From NCBI RefSeq assembly GCF_025998815.1, contig NZ_AP026678.1:3224001-3288000 (forward strand): a DNA stretch of 64,000 bases. Direction: 5' to 3'. Positions 8,704 to 17,769 of the stretch are shown one piece after another. Numbering within the stretch: the first letter of the stretch is position 1; every line of letters begins with the position of its first letter. The notes under the pieces were generated by a model, which saw only the letters and a list, made by a program, of their open reading frames with translations, was not told the origin of the DNA and did no database searches. This DNA is from Ignavibacterium sp. (GTDB taxonomy: Bacteria > Bacteroidota > Ignavibacteria > Ignavibacteriales > Ignavibacteriaceae). The position numbers and the translations under genes are program-made.

Positions 8704-9147
8704 ATGAAAAAGATTAGTTGGGGAACAGGAATAGTAATTGCGATAATTATTTTTGTTGTACTGGTTCTTGTGCAAACAATTTATCTAATGAATCAAAAAG
8801 TTGATCTCGTAGAAGAGGATTATTATAAAAAGGGAATAGAATATCAGAAAGACATTGATGTTCAAAAGAAGACGAGTGAACTTTCAGAACAAGTCAGATT
8901 TGATTTTAATGGTCAGTATCTGATAATCTCATTTCCTGAAAATCTTTCTGATAACAAAATCAGTGGTGAGATTTTATTTTATCGTCCTTCTGATTCAGGA
9001 CTTGATATTAAACTTCCACTTCAAACAGATAGTCTTAGTCAGATAATTCCAGTTTCAAATCTGAAAAAAGGTTTTTGGCGTGTAAAACTAAGATGGCAAT
9101 ACGATGGTCAGGATTATTATGATGAAAGCTCATTTCGTGTTGAATAA
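8704..9147 (+). CDS. ccoH: FixH/CcoH family membrane protein
   Basis: 147-residue protein with one N-terminal membrane helix (about 7-29) followed by the diagnostic EEDYYKKGIEYQ stretch and a beta-rich periplasmic domain. This fits CcoH/FixH, which associates with the cbb3 complex during assembly. The start lies one base after the ccoG stop, so translation is probably coupled. Length and topology are normal for the family. Confidence 0.88.
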   Translation: MKKISWGTGIVIAIIIFVVLVLVQTIYLMNQKVDLVEEDYYKKGIEYQKDIDVQKKTSELSEQVRFDFNGQYLIISFPENLSDNKISGEILFYRPSDSGLDIKLPLQTDSLSQIIPVSNLKKGFWRVKLRWQYDGQDYYDESSFRVE

Positions 9148-9164
9148 ATTTTTGGTTAAATGAA

Positions 9165-9887
9165 ATGACCCCAGAAGTTTTATCCGCTCTTGCGGTTGGT
9201 TTTTTTGGCTCGGCTCATTGTATCGGAATGTGTGGACCAATTGCAATAGCTTTACCAGTCCCTCAATCAAATGTTTTTAATTTTGTTTCAGGAAGAGTAT
9301 TGTATAACATTGGAAGGATTTTCACTTATTCATTCCTCGGTGCTTTATTCGGATTACTCGGTTCAAGAATAGTAATTGCCGGTTTTCAACAGTTTGTGAC
9401 TATCGTTCTTGGAGTTATAATTATACTTGTTGTGATTACTCCGTTTAAGTACAAAGCAAAAATCACTCAACATAAAATCATTCAGAAAATTTCTTCACCA
9501 ATCAAATACGGAATTGGTGAATTGTTTAAGCAAGGAACAATTCCTTCGATGTTTTTAATAGGAGTGTTGAACGGTTTTCTTCCGTGCGGATTGGTTTACA
9601 TTGCTATTGCAGGAGCCGTTGCTTCTGGTGATGCTGTATCAGGAATGCTTTATATGACTTTATTCGGTTTAGGAACTTTTCCGGCAATGTTTGCAGCAAC
9701 AATTTTCGGAAGATTTATTAATCTCAATCTCAGAAAGAAATTAACCAAAGCAGTTCCGGTATTTGCTGTGGTTCTTGCTATACTGTTTATCCTGAGGGGT
9801 ATGTCTTTGGGAATTCCTTACATTTCCCCAAAAATTTCTGTTCAAACCGTCTCACAAACCGAGATGGAGTGTCATCCATCGGAATAG
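9165..9887 (+). CDS. TauE/SafE-like membrane transporter of cbb3 clusters
   Basis: 240-residue polytopic membrane protein with about six helices. It opens with a helix containing AHCIGMCGP, the HCxxMCGP motif of the sulfite exporter TauE/SafE-related family that regularly closes ccoGHIS clusters in Bacteroidota. A second GFLPCGLVY segment repeats the cysteine pattern, suggesting metal (probably copper) handling, but this is inference from motif and position. It is the last gene of the oxidase operon; about 180 bp of non-coding DNA follow. Confidence 0.85.
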   Translation: MTPEVLSALAVGFFGSAHCIGMCGPIAIALPVPQSNVFNFVSGRVLYNIGRIFTYSFLGALFGLLGSRIVIAGFQQFVTIVLGVIIILVVITPFKYKAKITQHKIIQKISSPIKYGIGELFKQGTIPSMFLIGVLNGFLPCGLVYIAIAGAVASGDAVSGMLYMTLFGLGTFPAMFAATIFGRFINLNLRKKLTKAVPVFAVVLAILFILRGMSLGIPYISPKISVQTVSQTEMECHPSE

Positions 9888-9902
9888 TAATCCGGTTTGC
9901 AA

Positions 9903-9968
9903 TTGACTTTCAAGAAATTTCGATCGTAATCGAAAATTATTATAATATTTTGCGAATGTAATCGAAAA
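9903..9968 (+). promoter_or_regulatory. Candidate promoter and operator before the acylase gene
   Basis: A perfect inverted repeat, TTTCGAT-CGTA-ATCGAAA, occupies 9918-9935. The sequence GTAATCGAAAA is present at 9926-9936 and again at 9958-9968, 32 bp apart (about three helical turns). A perfect TATAAT at 9941-9946 lies between the two copies, with no good -35 at 17 bp. The arrangement suggests a regulator binding over the -35 region and downstream of the -10. Function is inference. Confidence 0.35.
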
Positions 9969-10067
9969 ACCTTAAGATTTGTTATCAGGTTGATTAGTAC
10001 CTCATAGTCTCCTATTAGATGAAAACGAGAAGTAAAGATTATATTTGTCAAAAAAAAGAAGACTATC

Positions 10068-12518
10068 ATGCCTAAGTGGTTAAAAATTATTATTGGAATT
10101 TTCTCCTCGCTGTTATTAGTGACAATTTTCGCGGGAATATTTTTCTATAATATGCTCTCCTCATCTCTTCCAAAGTATGAAGGAACGATTCGGAGCAATA
10201 AAATATTTTCAGATATAGAAATTTATCGTGATAGCTTTGCTGTTCCCTACATCATCGCTGATAATGACGAAGACGTTGCATTTGCGCTCGGCTATCTTCA
10301 TGCACAGGAAAGACTTTTTATTATGGATTTGATTCGTCGTGCCGGTGAAGGAAGATTAGCTGAAATTCTCGGTGAAAAAGCTTTGCCATTTGATAAAATG
10401 TTTCGTACGGTTGGAATTAAAAGAAACATTCTTCAAAACTATTCAAACTACGATCCTCAGGTTATTAAAATTCTTCAGGCATATTCAAACGGAGTTAATC
10501 ATTACATTGAACAGAACAAAGGTAATTATTCGATTGAGTTTGATGTGCTTGGTTATCAACCGGAAAAGTGGAAACCGTTGCATAGTTTGATTATAATTCG
10601 AATGATGGGTTGGGAATTAAATTTAAGTTGGTGGGTTGATTTTACTTATGCTGAACTACTTGAAAAATTTGGTAAGGATAAATTACTCGAAATTCTTCCT
10701 GATATAAGTGAAAATAATCTTCGGAAAATTCCGTCCTCAAAATCAATTTCTCAACTTTCGAAGGATTATATTAAAACAAATTTAGAATTTCGTAATCTGA
10801 TTGGATGGAGAGGTTCACAGGTTGGCTCAAATAACTGGACAGTGAATTCAAATAAATCCATCTCAGGCAAACCAATTATTGCAAACGATCCACATCTGGC
10901 TTTTAGTGCGCCTGGTAAATGGTATGCAGTTGTAATAAATAGTAAACAATGGAAAGCTGCCGGAGTTACATTACCTGGAGTCCCGGGAATTGTTATCGGG
11001 AAAAATGAAAACATCAGCTGGGCATTAACTAATCTTATGAATGATGATGCTGATTATTTTTATGAAAAGTTGGATTCAACACGACAAAATTATTTTCTTG
11101 ATGGAAGATGGCAACCACTTGAGATAATCAAAGACACAATTAAAATCAAAAATCAGAAAAATGAAATATTTGAAACCAGGAAAACCCACAGAGGACCACT
11201 TATTTCAGAAATTCATCCATTTTCATTTATCTATAATGAAAGTGATAAAAAATATTCTGCAATCAGTATGAAATGGCTTGGAAATCTGTTCAGTGATGAG
11301 ATGCTAGCTTTTCTTAAAATTAATAAAGCCGGAAACTTTAACGAGTTCAAAGAAGCGGTCGGTTACTTTGCACTTCCGGGACAAAATTTTTTGTATGCTG
11401 ATAAACGGGGAAACATCGGTTATGTAATGGGCGCAAAAATTCCAATCAGATCAACATCGGCATCAACAATAATAAGTGATGGAACAACCTCTGCCAATGA
11501 TTGGAAAGGATTTGCCGCAAAAGATGAAATGGCATTTGTGTTTAATCCAACTGAGAATTTTTTTGCAACTGCTAACAACAATTTGTTTCCCAACTTTAAG
11601 TATCATATTTCGAATTTGTGGGAACCGTCTTCAAGAATAGATAGAATAAATTTTCTGCTTAAACAAAAAGTAAAACATTCAGTAAAAGATTTCCAGAATT
11701 ATCAGATGGATCAAACATCGGAATACGCGAAGCAGGTTGTTCCATATATTCTGAGTGCTTTCAAAGATGTAAAAGTTAAAGACAAAAATCTTTCTGAGTC
11801 TCTCGAGTTGCTTGAAAATTGGGATTATGAAATGAGCCAATTCAATCAAGTGACAAGCATCTACCAGGTATTTATAAAATATCTTTTACGAAATATTTAT
11901 TTGGATGAAATGGGAGAAGATTTATTTAACAAATTTTTATTTATTGCAAATGTACCTTATCGAAGTTTATTGAAAGTACTTCAATCTGACTCAAATTGGT
12001 TTGACAATGTTTATACAACTCAGATTGAAAACAAAAACGCCATTATCAGAAAATCTTTATCCGATGCTCTAACTTATCTTGAAAAAAATTACGGAAAAGA
12101 TTTAAGCAATTGGCAATGGGGACGAATTCATAAAGTTACTTTCAAACATCCATTCAGCGGTGCATTCAATCCCGTTGATAGATTCATCAATATTGGTCCT
12201 TATGAAATTGGTGGCGATGGTACAACAATTTTTAATACCGAATATCCTTTTGCCAAAAGTATAGAAGAATTTTCTGCATTCAGACACGAAGAATTCGAGA
12301 ATGTTTTGGGTCCTTCGATGAGATTTATTTTTGATTTTGCAAAGCCGGATGAATTTTATCTTATTTTGACAACAGGTCAATCAGGTAATTTATTCAGTAA
12401 TCATTATTCTGATATGAGTCAGAAATGGCTCGAAGGTAAGCTGCTGAAAATCCGGACTGATGAAGCATCAATAAAAAGTAGTGACAAAAAAATTTTGAGA
12501 ATAATCAGAGCAAATTAA
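10068..12518 (+). CDS. Penicillin acylase family protein (Ntn hydrolase)
   Basis: 816 residues, the usual size for precursor acylases of the S45 peptidase family. A hydrophobic N-terminal segment (about 5-28) would direct it to the periplasm or anchor it. The predicted autocatalytic nucleophile is S254 in GSNNWTV, preceded by the alpha-chain segment with GYLHAQERLF and followed by ANDPHLAF and PGVPGIVIGKNENISW, all family motifs. Maturation would split it into alpha and beta chains after G253. Natural substrates for such enzymes range from acyl-homoserine lactones to acylated peptides; nothing here identifies one. It stands alone between the cbb3 operon and metF, with a possible palindromic operator upstream. 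Confidence 0.9.
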   Translation: MPKWLKIIIGIFSSLLLVTIFAGIFFYNMLSSSLPKYEGTIRSNKIFSDIEIYRDSFAVPYIIADNDEDVAFALGYLHAQERLFIMDLIRRAGEGRLAEILGEKALPFDKMFRTVGIKRNILQNYSNYDPQVIKILQAYSNGVNHYIEQNKGNYSIEFDVLGYQPEKWKPLHSLIIIRMMGWELNLSWWVDFTYAELLEKFGKDKLLEILPDISENNLRKIPSSKSISQLSKDYIKTNLEFRNLIGWRGSQVGSNNWTVNSNKSISGKPIIANDPHLAFSAPGKWYAVVINSKQWKAAGVTLPGVPGIVIGKNENISWALTNLMNDDADYFYEKLDSTRQNYFLDGRWQPLEIIKDTIKIKNQKNEIFETRKTHRGPLISEIHPFSFIYNESDKKYSAISMKWLGNLFSDEMLAFLKINKAGNFNEFKEAVGYFALPGQNFLYADKRGNIGYVMGAKIPIRSTSASTIISDGTTSANDWKGFAAKDEMAFVFNPTENFFATANNNLFPNFKYHISNLWEPSSRIDRINFLLKQKVKHSVKDFQNYQMDQTSEYAKQVVPYILSAFKDVKVKDKNLSESLELLENWDYEMSQFNQVTSIYQVFIKYLLRNIYLDEMGEDLFNKFLFIANVPYRSLLKVLQSDSNWFDNVYTTQIENKNAIIRKSLSDALTYLEKNYGKDLSNWQWGRIHKVTFKHPFSGAFNPVDRFINIGPYEIGGDGTTIFNTEYPFAKSIEEFSAFRHEEFENVLGPSMRFIFDFAKPDEFYLILTTGQSGNLFSNHYSDMSQKWLEGKLLKIRTDEASIKSSDKKILRIIRAN

Positions 12519-12527
12519 ATCAATATG

Positions 12528-12560
12528 CAGTTTACTGTTGTTTATATTAAATTTGCCCGT
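12528..12560 (+). promoter_or_regulatory. Candidate promoter region of metF
   Basis: The 63-bp gap holds CAGTTTACTGT (12528-12538), an imperfect palindrome that also occurs at 44700-44710, and a -10-like TATATT/TATTA (12543-12549) followed by GCCCGT and TTAA. A similar TATTA, GCCCGT, TTAA string lies before the enoyl-reductase-like gene at 41793. No good -35 hexamer is seen, so this is only a candidate. Confidence 0.25.
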
Positions 12561-12581
12561 CGTTAAAAAACAATTAAGTAT

Positions 12582-13532
12582 ATGAAAGTAATTGAACATT
12601 TATCCAAAGCGAAAAATCCTTTAATAAGTTTTGAAATTATTCCGCCTAAAAGAGGAGGAGACATAGGCAGTATTCTTTCTCTGCTTGATGATCTTATAAA
12701 ATACAATCCTCCATTTATAGATATAACAAGTCACGCCGCTGAAGTTTACTATGATGAAACTCCGAATGGAATCAAAAAAATAATCAAAAGAAAAAGACCA
12801 GGCACACTCGGCATATGTGCATTGATTCAGAATAAATATAACATTGATGCAGTTCCTCATGTTCTTACAAAAGGATTTACGAGAGAAGAGACCGAGGATT
12901 TTCTGATTGAATTAAATTATTTGGGAATTCAGAATGTGCTTGCTATTCGGGGAGATGATAGCGGATATAACAAACCTATTCCACAAGGCAGAAGCGTTAA
13001 TCAGTATGCAGTTGATTTGGTAAAGCAGATTATGGATATGAATCGGGGAAAATATCTTGAAGATAGTTTGCTTGATGCTAAGCCAACAAACTTTTGTGTT
13101 GGAGTAAGCGGTTATCCTGAAAAACATTTTGAAGCTCCGAACCTTAAAACTGATATTAAATTCATGAAAGAAAAAATTGATGCTGGTGCTGAGTATATAG
13201 TTACTCAAATGTTTTATGATAATCAGCATTATTTCAAATTTGTTGAGCTTGCCAGAGAAATGGGAGTTAATGTTCCTATAATTCCCGGATTAAAAATTCT
13301 TACTTCAAAAGTTCAATTAAACACTATTCCGAAAAATTTCTACATAAATATTCCTGAAGCTTTATCTGACGAAGTACTTTCTGCAAAACCTGAGCATGTA
13401 ATTGATATTGGTGTTGAGTGGGCAGTTAAACAAGTTGAAGAATTACTTAATAAAAATGTTCCTGCCGTACATTTTTATATTATGCAGAATTCAAAACCAA
13501 TTATTAAACTTATGGAGAAACTAAAACTTTAA
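12582..13532 (+). CDS. metF: Methylenetetrahydrofolate reductase
   Basis: 316 residues. The TIM-barrel flavoprotein motifs are visible: SFEIIPPKRGG near the N terminus, ITSHAAEVYYDE, the LAIRGDD substrate loop, FCVGVSGYPEKH, and EYIVTQMFYD with IPGLKIL toward the C terminus. The enzyme reduces 5,10-methylene-THF to 5-methyl-THF for methionine synthesis and one-carbon metabolism. It is slightly longer than the E. coli protein (296). The next gene starts 2 bp after the stop, implying co-transcription, though the downstream genes are not methionine genes. Confidence 0.93.
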   Translation: MKVIEHLSKAKNPLISFEIIPPKRGGDIGSILSLLDDLIKYNPPFIDITSHAAEVYYDETPNGIKKIIKRKRPGTLGICALIQNKYNIDAVPHVLTKGFTREETEDFLIELNYLGIQNVLAIRGDDSGYNKPIPQGRSVNQYAVDLVKQIMDMNRGKYLEDSLLDAKPTNFCVGVSGYPEKHFEAPNLKTDIKFMKEKIDAGAEYIVTQMFYDNQHYFKFVELAREMGVNVPIIPGLKILTSKVQLNTIPKNFYINIPEALSDEVLSAKPEHVIDIGVEWAVKQVEELLNKNVPAVHFYIMQNSKPIIKLMEKLKL

Positions 13533-13534
13533 TT

Positions 13535-14536
13535 ATGGTTACAGATTTAATTAAAACGAAAAAGTTAAAATGGGGTGTTGTAGGCCTTGGAAGATTTGTT
13601 GAAAATTCTTTTCTTCCGGCAATGAAGTCTGTAAGAAAAAGTATGGTCGTTTCTCTTTGTAGTCGTGACTTGAATCGTGCAAAAGAACTTGCTCAAAAAT
13701 TCGGTGTACCAAATTACTTTAATAATTATGATGAATTTCTGAAGTCTGATATTGATGTTGTTTATGTTGCTTCGGCAAATGCTTTTCATTATGAACAGGT
13801 AATTAAAGCAGCAAACTCAGGTAAGCATATATTTTGTGAAAAACCTCTTGCATTAAATTCGCTTCAGGCGGAAGAGATGGTTGAAGCAGCAAAAAAAAAT
13901 AATGTTCAATTTGCTGTTAATTATGTTCATCATTTCCATCCATTGGTTTTAAAGGCAAAAGAACTTCTTAAAGATCAAAAGCTTGGCAAGCTTGTTTCCG
14001 TTCAGGTCAACTTCAATATTGATTTTCCACCTGATAACAATTTTAGATTCAAGAAAGAACTCAGTGGTGGCGGTGCTTTGCGAGATATCGGAACACATAT
14101 GATTGATTTGCTTAGATTTTTTGGTGGAGAAATAGTAGAAATTGACGGAGTTGTTGATAATCTTATCTATCAAAGTGAAGTTGACGATTTTGCATCTGCT
14201 ATAGTGAAGTTTGAAAAAGGTGGCTATGGTTATTTCAATGTTTCTTACAACACAAGAAAAGCATTTAATCGAATAGATATTCTTTGTCATAAAGGTGCAA
14301 TTGAAATTGAAAATCTTATTGGAAGAAAATTAATTGGACCGAAACTTTCTATTCTGCTTGAAGGTGAAGCAAGAAAAAGTTTCCGCCGAAGAGGAAATAA
14401 AATGGTTTTTGTTCTTAAATCGCTTCAAAAATCTTTTATGAGAAATGAAAAACCATTGGTAACAGGAGAAGATGGACTAATCAATATGAAGATTATGGAA
14501 GAGCTTGAAAGAAAATGTCAATCAAAGATGAAATAG
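13535..14536 (+). CDS. Gfo/Idh/MocA family NAD(P)-dependent oxidoreductase
   Basis: 333 residues. The N-terminal Rossmann fold shows GVVGLGRFVENSF, the core has YVASANAFHYEQ and FCEKPLALN (the family EKP motif with the substrate-contact lysine), and GGGALRDIGTHMIDLLRFF is the second-domain signature. Such enzymes oxidise or reduce sugars, inositols or sugar nucleotides. The gene starts 2 bp after metF and overlaps the following class II aldolase by 22 bp, which suggests joint action on a carbohydrate-derived compound, but the substrate is unknown. Confidence 0.88.
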   Translation: MVTDLIKTKKLKWGVVGLGRFVENSFLPAMKSVRKSMVVSLCSRDLNRAKELAQKFGVPNYFNNYDEFLKSDIDVVYVASANAFHYEQVIKAANSGKHIFCEKPLALNSLQAEEMVEAAKKNNVQFAVNYVHHFHPLVLKAKELLKDQKLGKLVSVQVNFNIDFPPDNNFRFKKELSGGGALRDIGTHMIDLLRFFGGEIVEIDGVVDNLIYQSEVDDFASAIVKFEKGGYGYFNVSYNTRKAFNRIDILCHKGAIEIENLIGRKLIGPKLSILLEGEARKSFRRRGNKMVFVLKSLQKSFMRNEKPLVTGEDGLINMKIMEELERKCQSKMK

Positions 14537-15171
14537 TTAAAGTTTGTCATCTCGTCTATCAGAATAAATTTGTATCAGCTTACGACGGTAACATTTCTGT
14601 AAGAACTGATAATAACTCCGTTCTGATTACACGCTCAGGTATTTGTAAAGGAGATGTTACAATTAATGATATTCTCGAAACAGATTTTGATGGAAACTTA
14701 ATTAATGGTAACGGAAAAATTTCAACGGAGAACAAACTTCATTTCTTCATTTATAAAAACCGTATAGATGTTAAAGCTGTTGTACATTGTCATCCTATCT
14801 ATGCTACAGCTTTAGGTTTGGTTGAAGGGAATCATCTTTCTCACTACTTTCCTGAAGTGTTATTAACTTTAGGCAAAATACCTGTTTGCAAATATGCAAC
14901 TCCTTCAACAGAAGAAGTAACGGATTCAATTAAAGATTTTCTTAGTGACTCGAATGCATTCATCCTTCAGAATCATGGTGCTGTAACAGTCGGAGCTTGT
15001 TTAATGGACGCATACTATAAAATGGAAAAGCTTGAACACGCTGCAAAAACGATTATCGCTGCAAAATCCATCGGCAAACCCAGAGAACTGACTGAAAAAA
15101 ATATCACGGATTTACTTTCAATTTCCGAAAGCACATACGGAATTAAATTAGATATTAATAAAATCTTGTAG
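14515..15171 (+). CDS. Class II aldolase/adducin family protein
   Basis: 218 residues, typical of fuculose-phosphate/ribulose-5-phosphate aldolase-epimerase family members. Zinc ligands are visible in VVHCHPIYAT and LQNHGAVTVG, and the STENKLHF segment carries the likely catalytic glutamate. The start overlaps the Gfo/Idh/MocA gene by 22 bp, and ddl follows after 9 bp. It may cleave or isomerise a phosphorylated sugar or act in a salvage route such as 5-methylthioribulose dehydration; the sequence does not settle which. Confidence 0.85.
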   Translation: MSIKDEIVKVCHLVYQNKFVSAYDGNISVRTDNNSVLITRSGICKGDVTINDILETDFDGNLINGNGKISTENKLHFFIYKNRIDVKAVVHCHPIYATALGLVEGNHLSHYFPEVLLTLGKIPVCKYATPSTEEVTDSIKDFLSDSNAFILQNHGAVTVGACLMDAYYKMEKLEHAAKTIIAAKSIGKPRELTEKNITDLLSISESTYGIKLDINKIL

Positions 15172-15180
15172 AAGTTTATC

Positions 15181-16179
15181 ATGCATAAAAAACTAAACAT
15201 AATACTTCTTGTAGGCGGAACATCAACTGAACGATACATTTCAAAGCTATCATCTAAATCAATTTATAATGCGCTTAAAACATTAGGACACGAAGTTATC
15301 TTGCTTGATCCTGCTTATGGTGATAATCAACCAACTGAACCCGGAAAATTTTTTGATGAAAATGATTTTACTGAGACTTCAAATTCAAACTATATAAAAT
15401 GTTTTAACAGAAAGGAATTTGATTCAGCTGATTTAGTATTTATCGGGCTGCATGGTAAATGGGGTGAAGATGGAACTGTTCAGGCAATACTTGATTTGAA
15501 AGGAGTGAAATATACCGGTTCAAAAACTCTTTCAAGTGCAGTCACGATGGACAAAATTCTCTCGAAAATTTTATTTGATAAATTTAATATCCCGACACCC
15601 AAATGGTTTTCATTCAACAACAGTGAAATGTCATCCGAGAATGTTGCAGAAAAGATTGAGAAAGAATTAGATTATCCGGCAATCATTAAACCGAATGATC
15701 AGGGTTCAACAGTCGGCTTATCAGTTTGCAGGAATAAAAATGATGTTAAGCAGGCGCTTTCACTTGCCAGGGATTATTCAGAAAAAATTCTTGTCGAAGA
15801 ATTTATTCCAGGTAGAGAACTTACTGTTGGTGTATTGGGTGAAGAAGCTTTACCTGTTCTTGAAATAAAACCAAAACATGAAATTTATGATTACGAATGC
15901 AAATACACTTCGGGAATGAGTGAATATATTGTCCCTGCTGAAATTCCCGAAAATATTTCTAAACAATTACAGGAAACATCTTTGCTCGCTTTCAAATATC
16001 TCGAGTGCGAAGGTTATGCAAGAATTGATTTCCGACTTTCTCCTGAAAATAAATATTATTTATTGGAAATTAATACTCTGCCAGGAATGACTTCACTAAG
16101 TCTTGTTCCGAAAATGGCAAAAGCTGTTGGAATATCTTTCGAACAATTAATTGACAGAATAATTCAACTGAGCTTATGA
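15181..16179 (+). CDS. ddl: D-alanine--D-alanine ligase
   Basis: 332 residues with ATP-grasp architecture: N-terminal LLVGGTSTER, the IGLHGKWGEDGTVQ motif, IIKPNDQGSTVGLS in the nucleotide-binding part, and the metal-binding YLLEINTLPGMT near the end. The enzyme joins two D-alanines for peptidoglycan precursor synthesis. Its stop overlaps the start of the following FtsB/DivIC-like gene by 4 bp, tying cell-wall synthesis to division in one transcript. Confidence 0.93.
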   Translation: MHKKLNIILLVGGTSTERYISKLSSKSIYNALKTLGHEVILLDPAYGDNQPTEPGKFFDENDFTETSNSNYIKCFNRKEFDSADLVFIGLHGKWGEDGTVQAILDLKGVKYTGSKTLSSAVTMDKILSKILFDKFNIPTPKWFSFNNSEMSSENVAEKIEKELDYPAIIKPNDQGSTVGLSVCRNKNDVKQALSLARDYSEKILVEEFIPGRELTVGVLGEEALPVLEIKPKHEIYDYECKYTSGMSEYIVPAEIPENISKQLQETSLLAFKYLECEGYARIDFRLSPENKYYLLEINTLPGMTSLSLVPKMAKAVGISFEQLIDRIIQLSL

Positions 16180-16472
16180 ATAAATTTTGGGCTGATAATA
16201 AATTCAGATTCTTTCTGCTGCTCGCAATTGTTTTCTTTGCAACAATGTATTTACTATTTAATAGTTATGGTGTGATTAAATATATCCGACTGAAAAGCGA
16301 GCTGAATGAACTTAACGAAAAAATTCAGAAACTTGAGCAGGAAAACAAAAACCTTGAATCTGAAATTGACTCAATCAAAAAAGGTTATCCATCTAAGATT
16401 GAAAAGATTGCTCGCGAAAAGTATGATATGATTAAACCGAATGAAAAGAAAATTGAATTTGAAGAAGAATAA
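16176..16472 (+). CDS. Septum formation initiator family protein (FtsB/DivIC-like)
   Basis: 98-residue bitopic protein: short cytoplasmic N terminus, one helix at about 12-30, then a coiled coil (LKSELNELNEKIQKLEQENK) and a short C-terminal REKYDMIKPNE segment. This is the DivIC/FtsB plan; these proteins link the divisome through partners such as FtsL and FtsQ. It overlaps ddl by 4 bp and abuts rarA, consistent with a cell-envelope/replication gene string. Assignment to FtsB rather than DivIC is not attempted. Confidence 0.85.
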   Translation: MNKFWADNKFRFFLLLAIVFFATMYLLFNSYGVIKYIRLKSELNELNEKIQKLEQENKNLESEIDSIKKGYPSKIEKIAREKYDMIKPNEKKIEFEEE

Positions 16473-17765
16473 ATGGATAAAAAAAATATCCCATCCGTAC
16501 CTTTAGCTGAAAGAATAAGACCTAAAACTATTTCTGAATTTGTTGGACAATCTCATCTGCTTGGTGAAGGTAAACCGATAAGATTGATGATCGAGAATGA
16601 TACTTTAAGTTCATTCATTTTATGGGGACCGCCTGGCACTGGTAAAACTACAATTGCAAAAATAATCGCCAATCAAACTCAATCGGAGTTCTTTAGTTTA
16701 AATGCAGTATCAAGCGGAGTAAAAGAAGTTCGCCACATCATTGAACTTGCCGAACAAAATAAAAAAATTGGTAAACGAACAATTCTTTTCATTGATGAGA
16801 TACATCGCTTCAACAAAGCACAGCAGGATGCTTTGCTTCATTCAATAGAATCAGGATTGCTGATTCTTATTGGCGCAACTACTGAAAATCCTTCTTTTGA
16901 AGTTATTCCGGCTCTTCGTTCAAGAGCGAGAGTTTTTGTGCTGAATGAATTATCAAAAGATGATTTATTGAAAATTATTGATTATGCTTTAAGTAAAGAT
17001 GAATTTCTCTCATCACTTAATATTGAATCCATTGATAAAGATTTTTTGATTTATTTATCAGGTGGAGATGCGAGAATTTTGTTGAACATTCTTGAAGCAT
17101 CAGTCATTCAGGAAATGAACAAGGATAAAATTATCCTCACAAAAGAAATTTTTGAAAATGTAGTTCAGAGAAAAAATATAATTTATGATAAAGCCGGAGA
17201 AGAGCATTACAATGTTACTTCAGCTTTTATTAAAAGCATTAGAGGCAGCGATCCTGACGCAGCATTATATTGGTTAGCGAGAATGCTCGAAGGTGGGGAA
17301 GATCCTTTATTCATAGCAAGACGGTTAATCATTCTTGCTTCCGAAGACATTGGTAATGCATCTCCAAATGCTCTGGTGCTCGCTGAAGCAGCTTTCAGTG
17401 CCGTCGATAAAATCGGAATGCCAGAGGCAAGAATCATCTTAGCTCAATGTGTTACTTATCTTGCTTCAGCTCCTAAAAGCAATGCTTCATATCTTGGAAT
17501 TGAAAAAGCACTTGAAGAGGTAAGAAAAAATCCAATCGCACAAGTTCCATTACATTTAAGAAATGCCCCAACAAAACTGATGAAAGAAATTGGTTATGGT
17601 TCTGATTATAAATATGCTCATGATTTTCAGAATCATTTTGTTGAAGAGAATTATCTGCCTGATGAGCTGGCGGGCAAGCAATTTTATTTTCCAACTGAAC
17701 AAGGTCAGGAAAAGAAAATAAAAGAATGGTTAAAATCCTTGTGGAAAAAGAAAAAGAAGTATTAA
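16473..17765 (+). CDS. rarA: Replication-associated recombination protein A (MgsA/WHIP-type AAA ATPase)
   Basis: 430 residues. The order is an N-terminal [17 protein letters not shown] segment, Walker [10 protein letters not shown] (about 52-60), Walker B FIDEIHRF, sensor 1 [10 protein letters not shown], then the C-terminal lid and tetramerisation domains with [17 protein letters not shown] and ASEDIGNA. The protein acts at stalled replication forks, clamp-loader style. It starts right after the FtsB-like gene and ends 4 bp before the stop of dprA on the other strand, leaving no room for a separate terminator between the convergent genes. Confidence 0.94.
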   Translation: MDKKNIPSVPLAERIRPKTISEFVGQSHLLGEGKPIRLMIENDTLSSFILWGPPGTGKTTIAKIIANQTQSEFFSLNAVSSGVKEVRHIIELAEQNKKIGKRTILFIDEIHRFNKAQQDALLHSIESGLLILIGATTENPSFEVIPALRSRARVFVLNELSKDDLLKIIDYALSKDEFLSSLNIESIDKDFLIYLSGGDARILLNILEASVIQEMNKDKIILTKEIFENVVQRKNIIYDKAGEEHYNVTSAFIKSIRGSDPDAALYWLARMLEGGEDPLFIARRLIILASEDIGNASPNALVLAEAAFSAVDKIGMPEARIILAQCVTYLASAPKSNASYLGIEKALEEVRKNPIAQVPLHLRNAPTKLMKEIGYGSDYKYAHDFQNHFVEENYLPDELAGKQFYFPTEQGQEKKIKEWLKSLWKKKKKY

Positions 17766-17769
17766 TAAC

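Noticed and set aside
10006-10064. ATAGTCT/AGACTAT inverted repeat before the acylase start codon
   Set aside because: Only 7 bp over a 45-nt AT-rich loop; too weak to claim as a translational switch.
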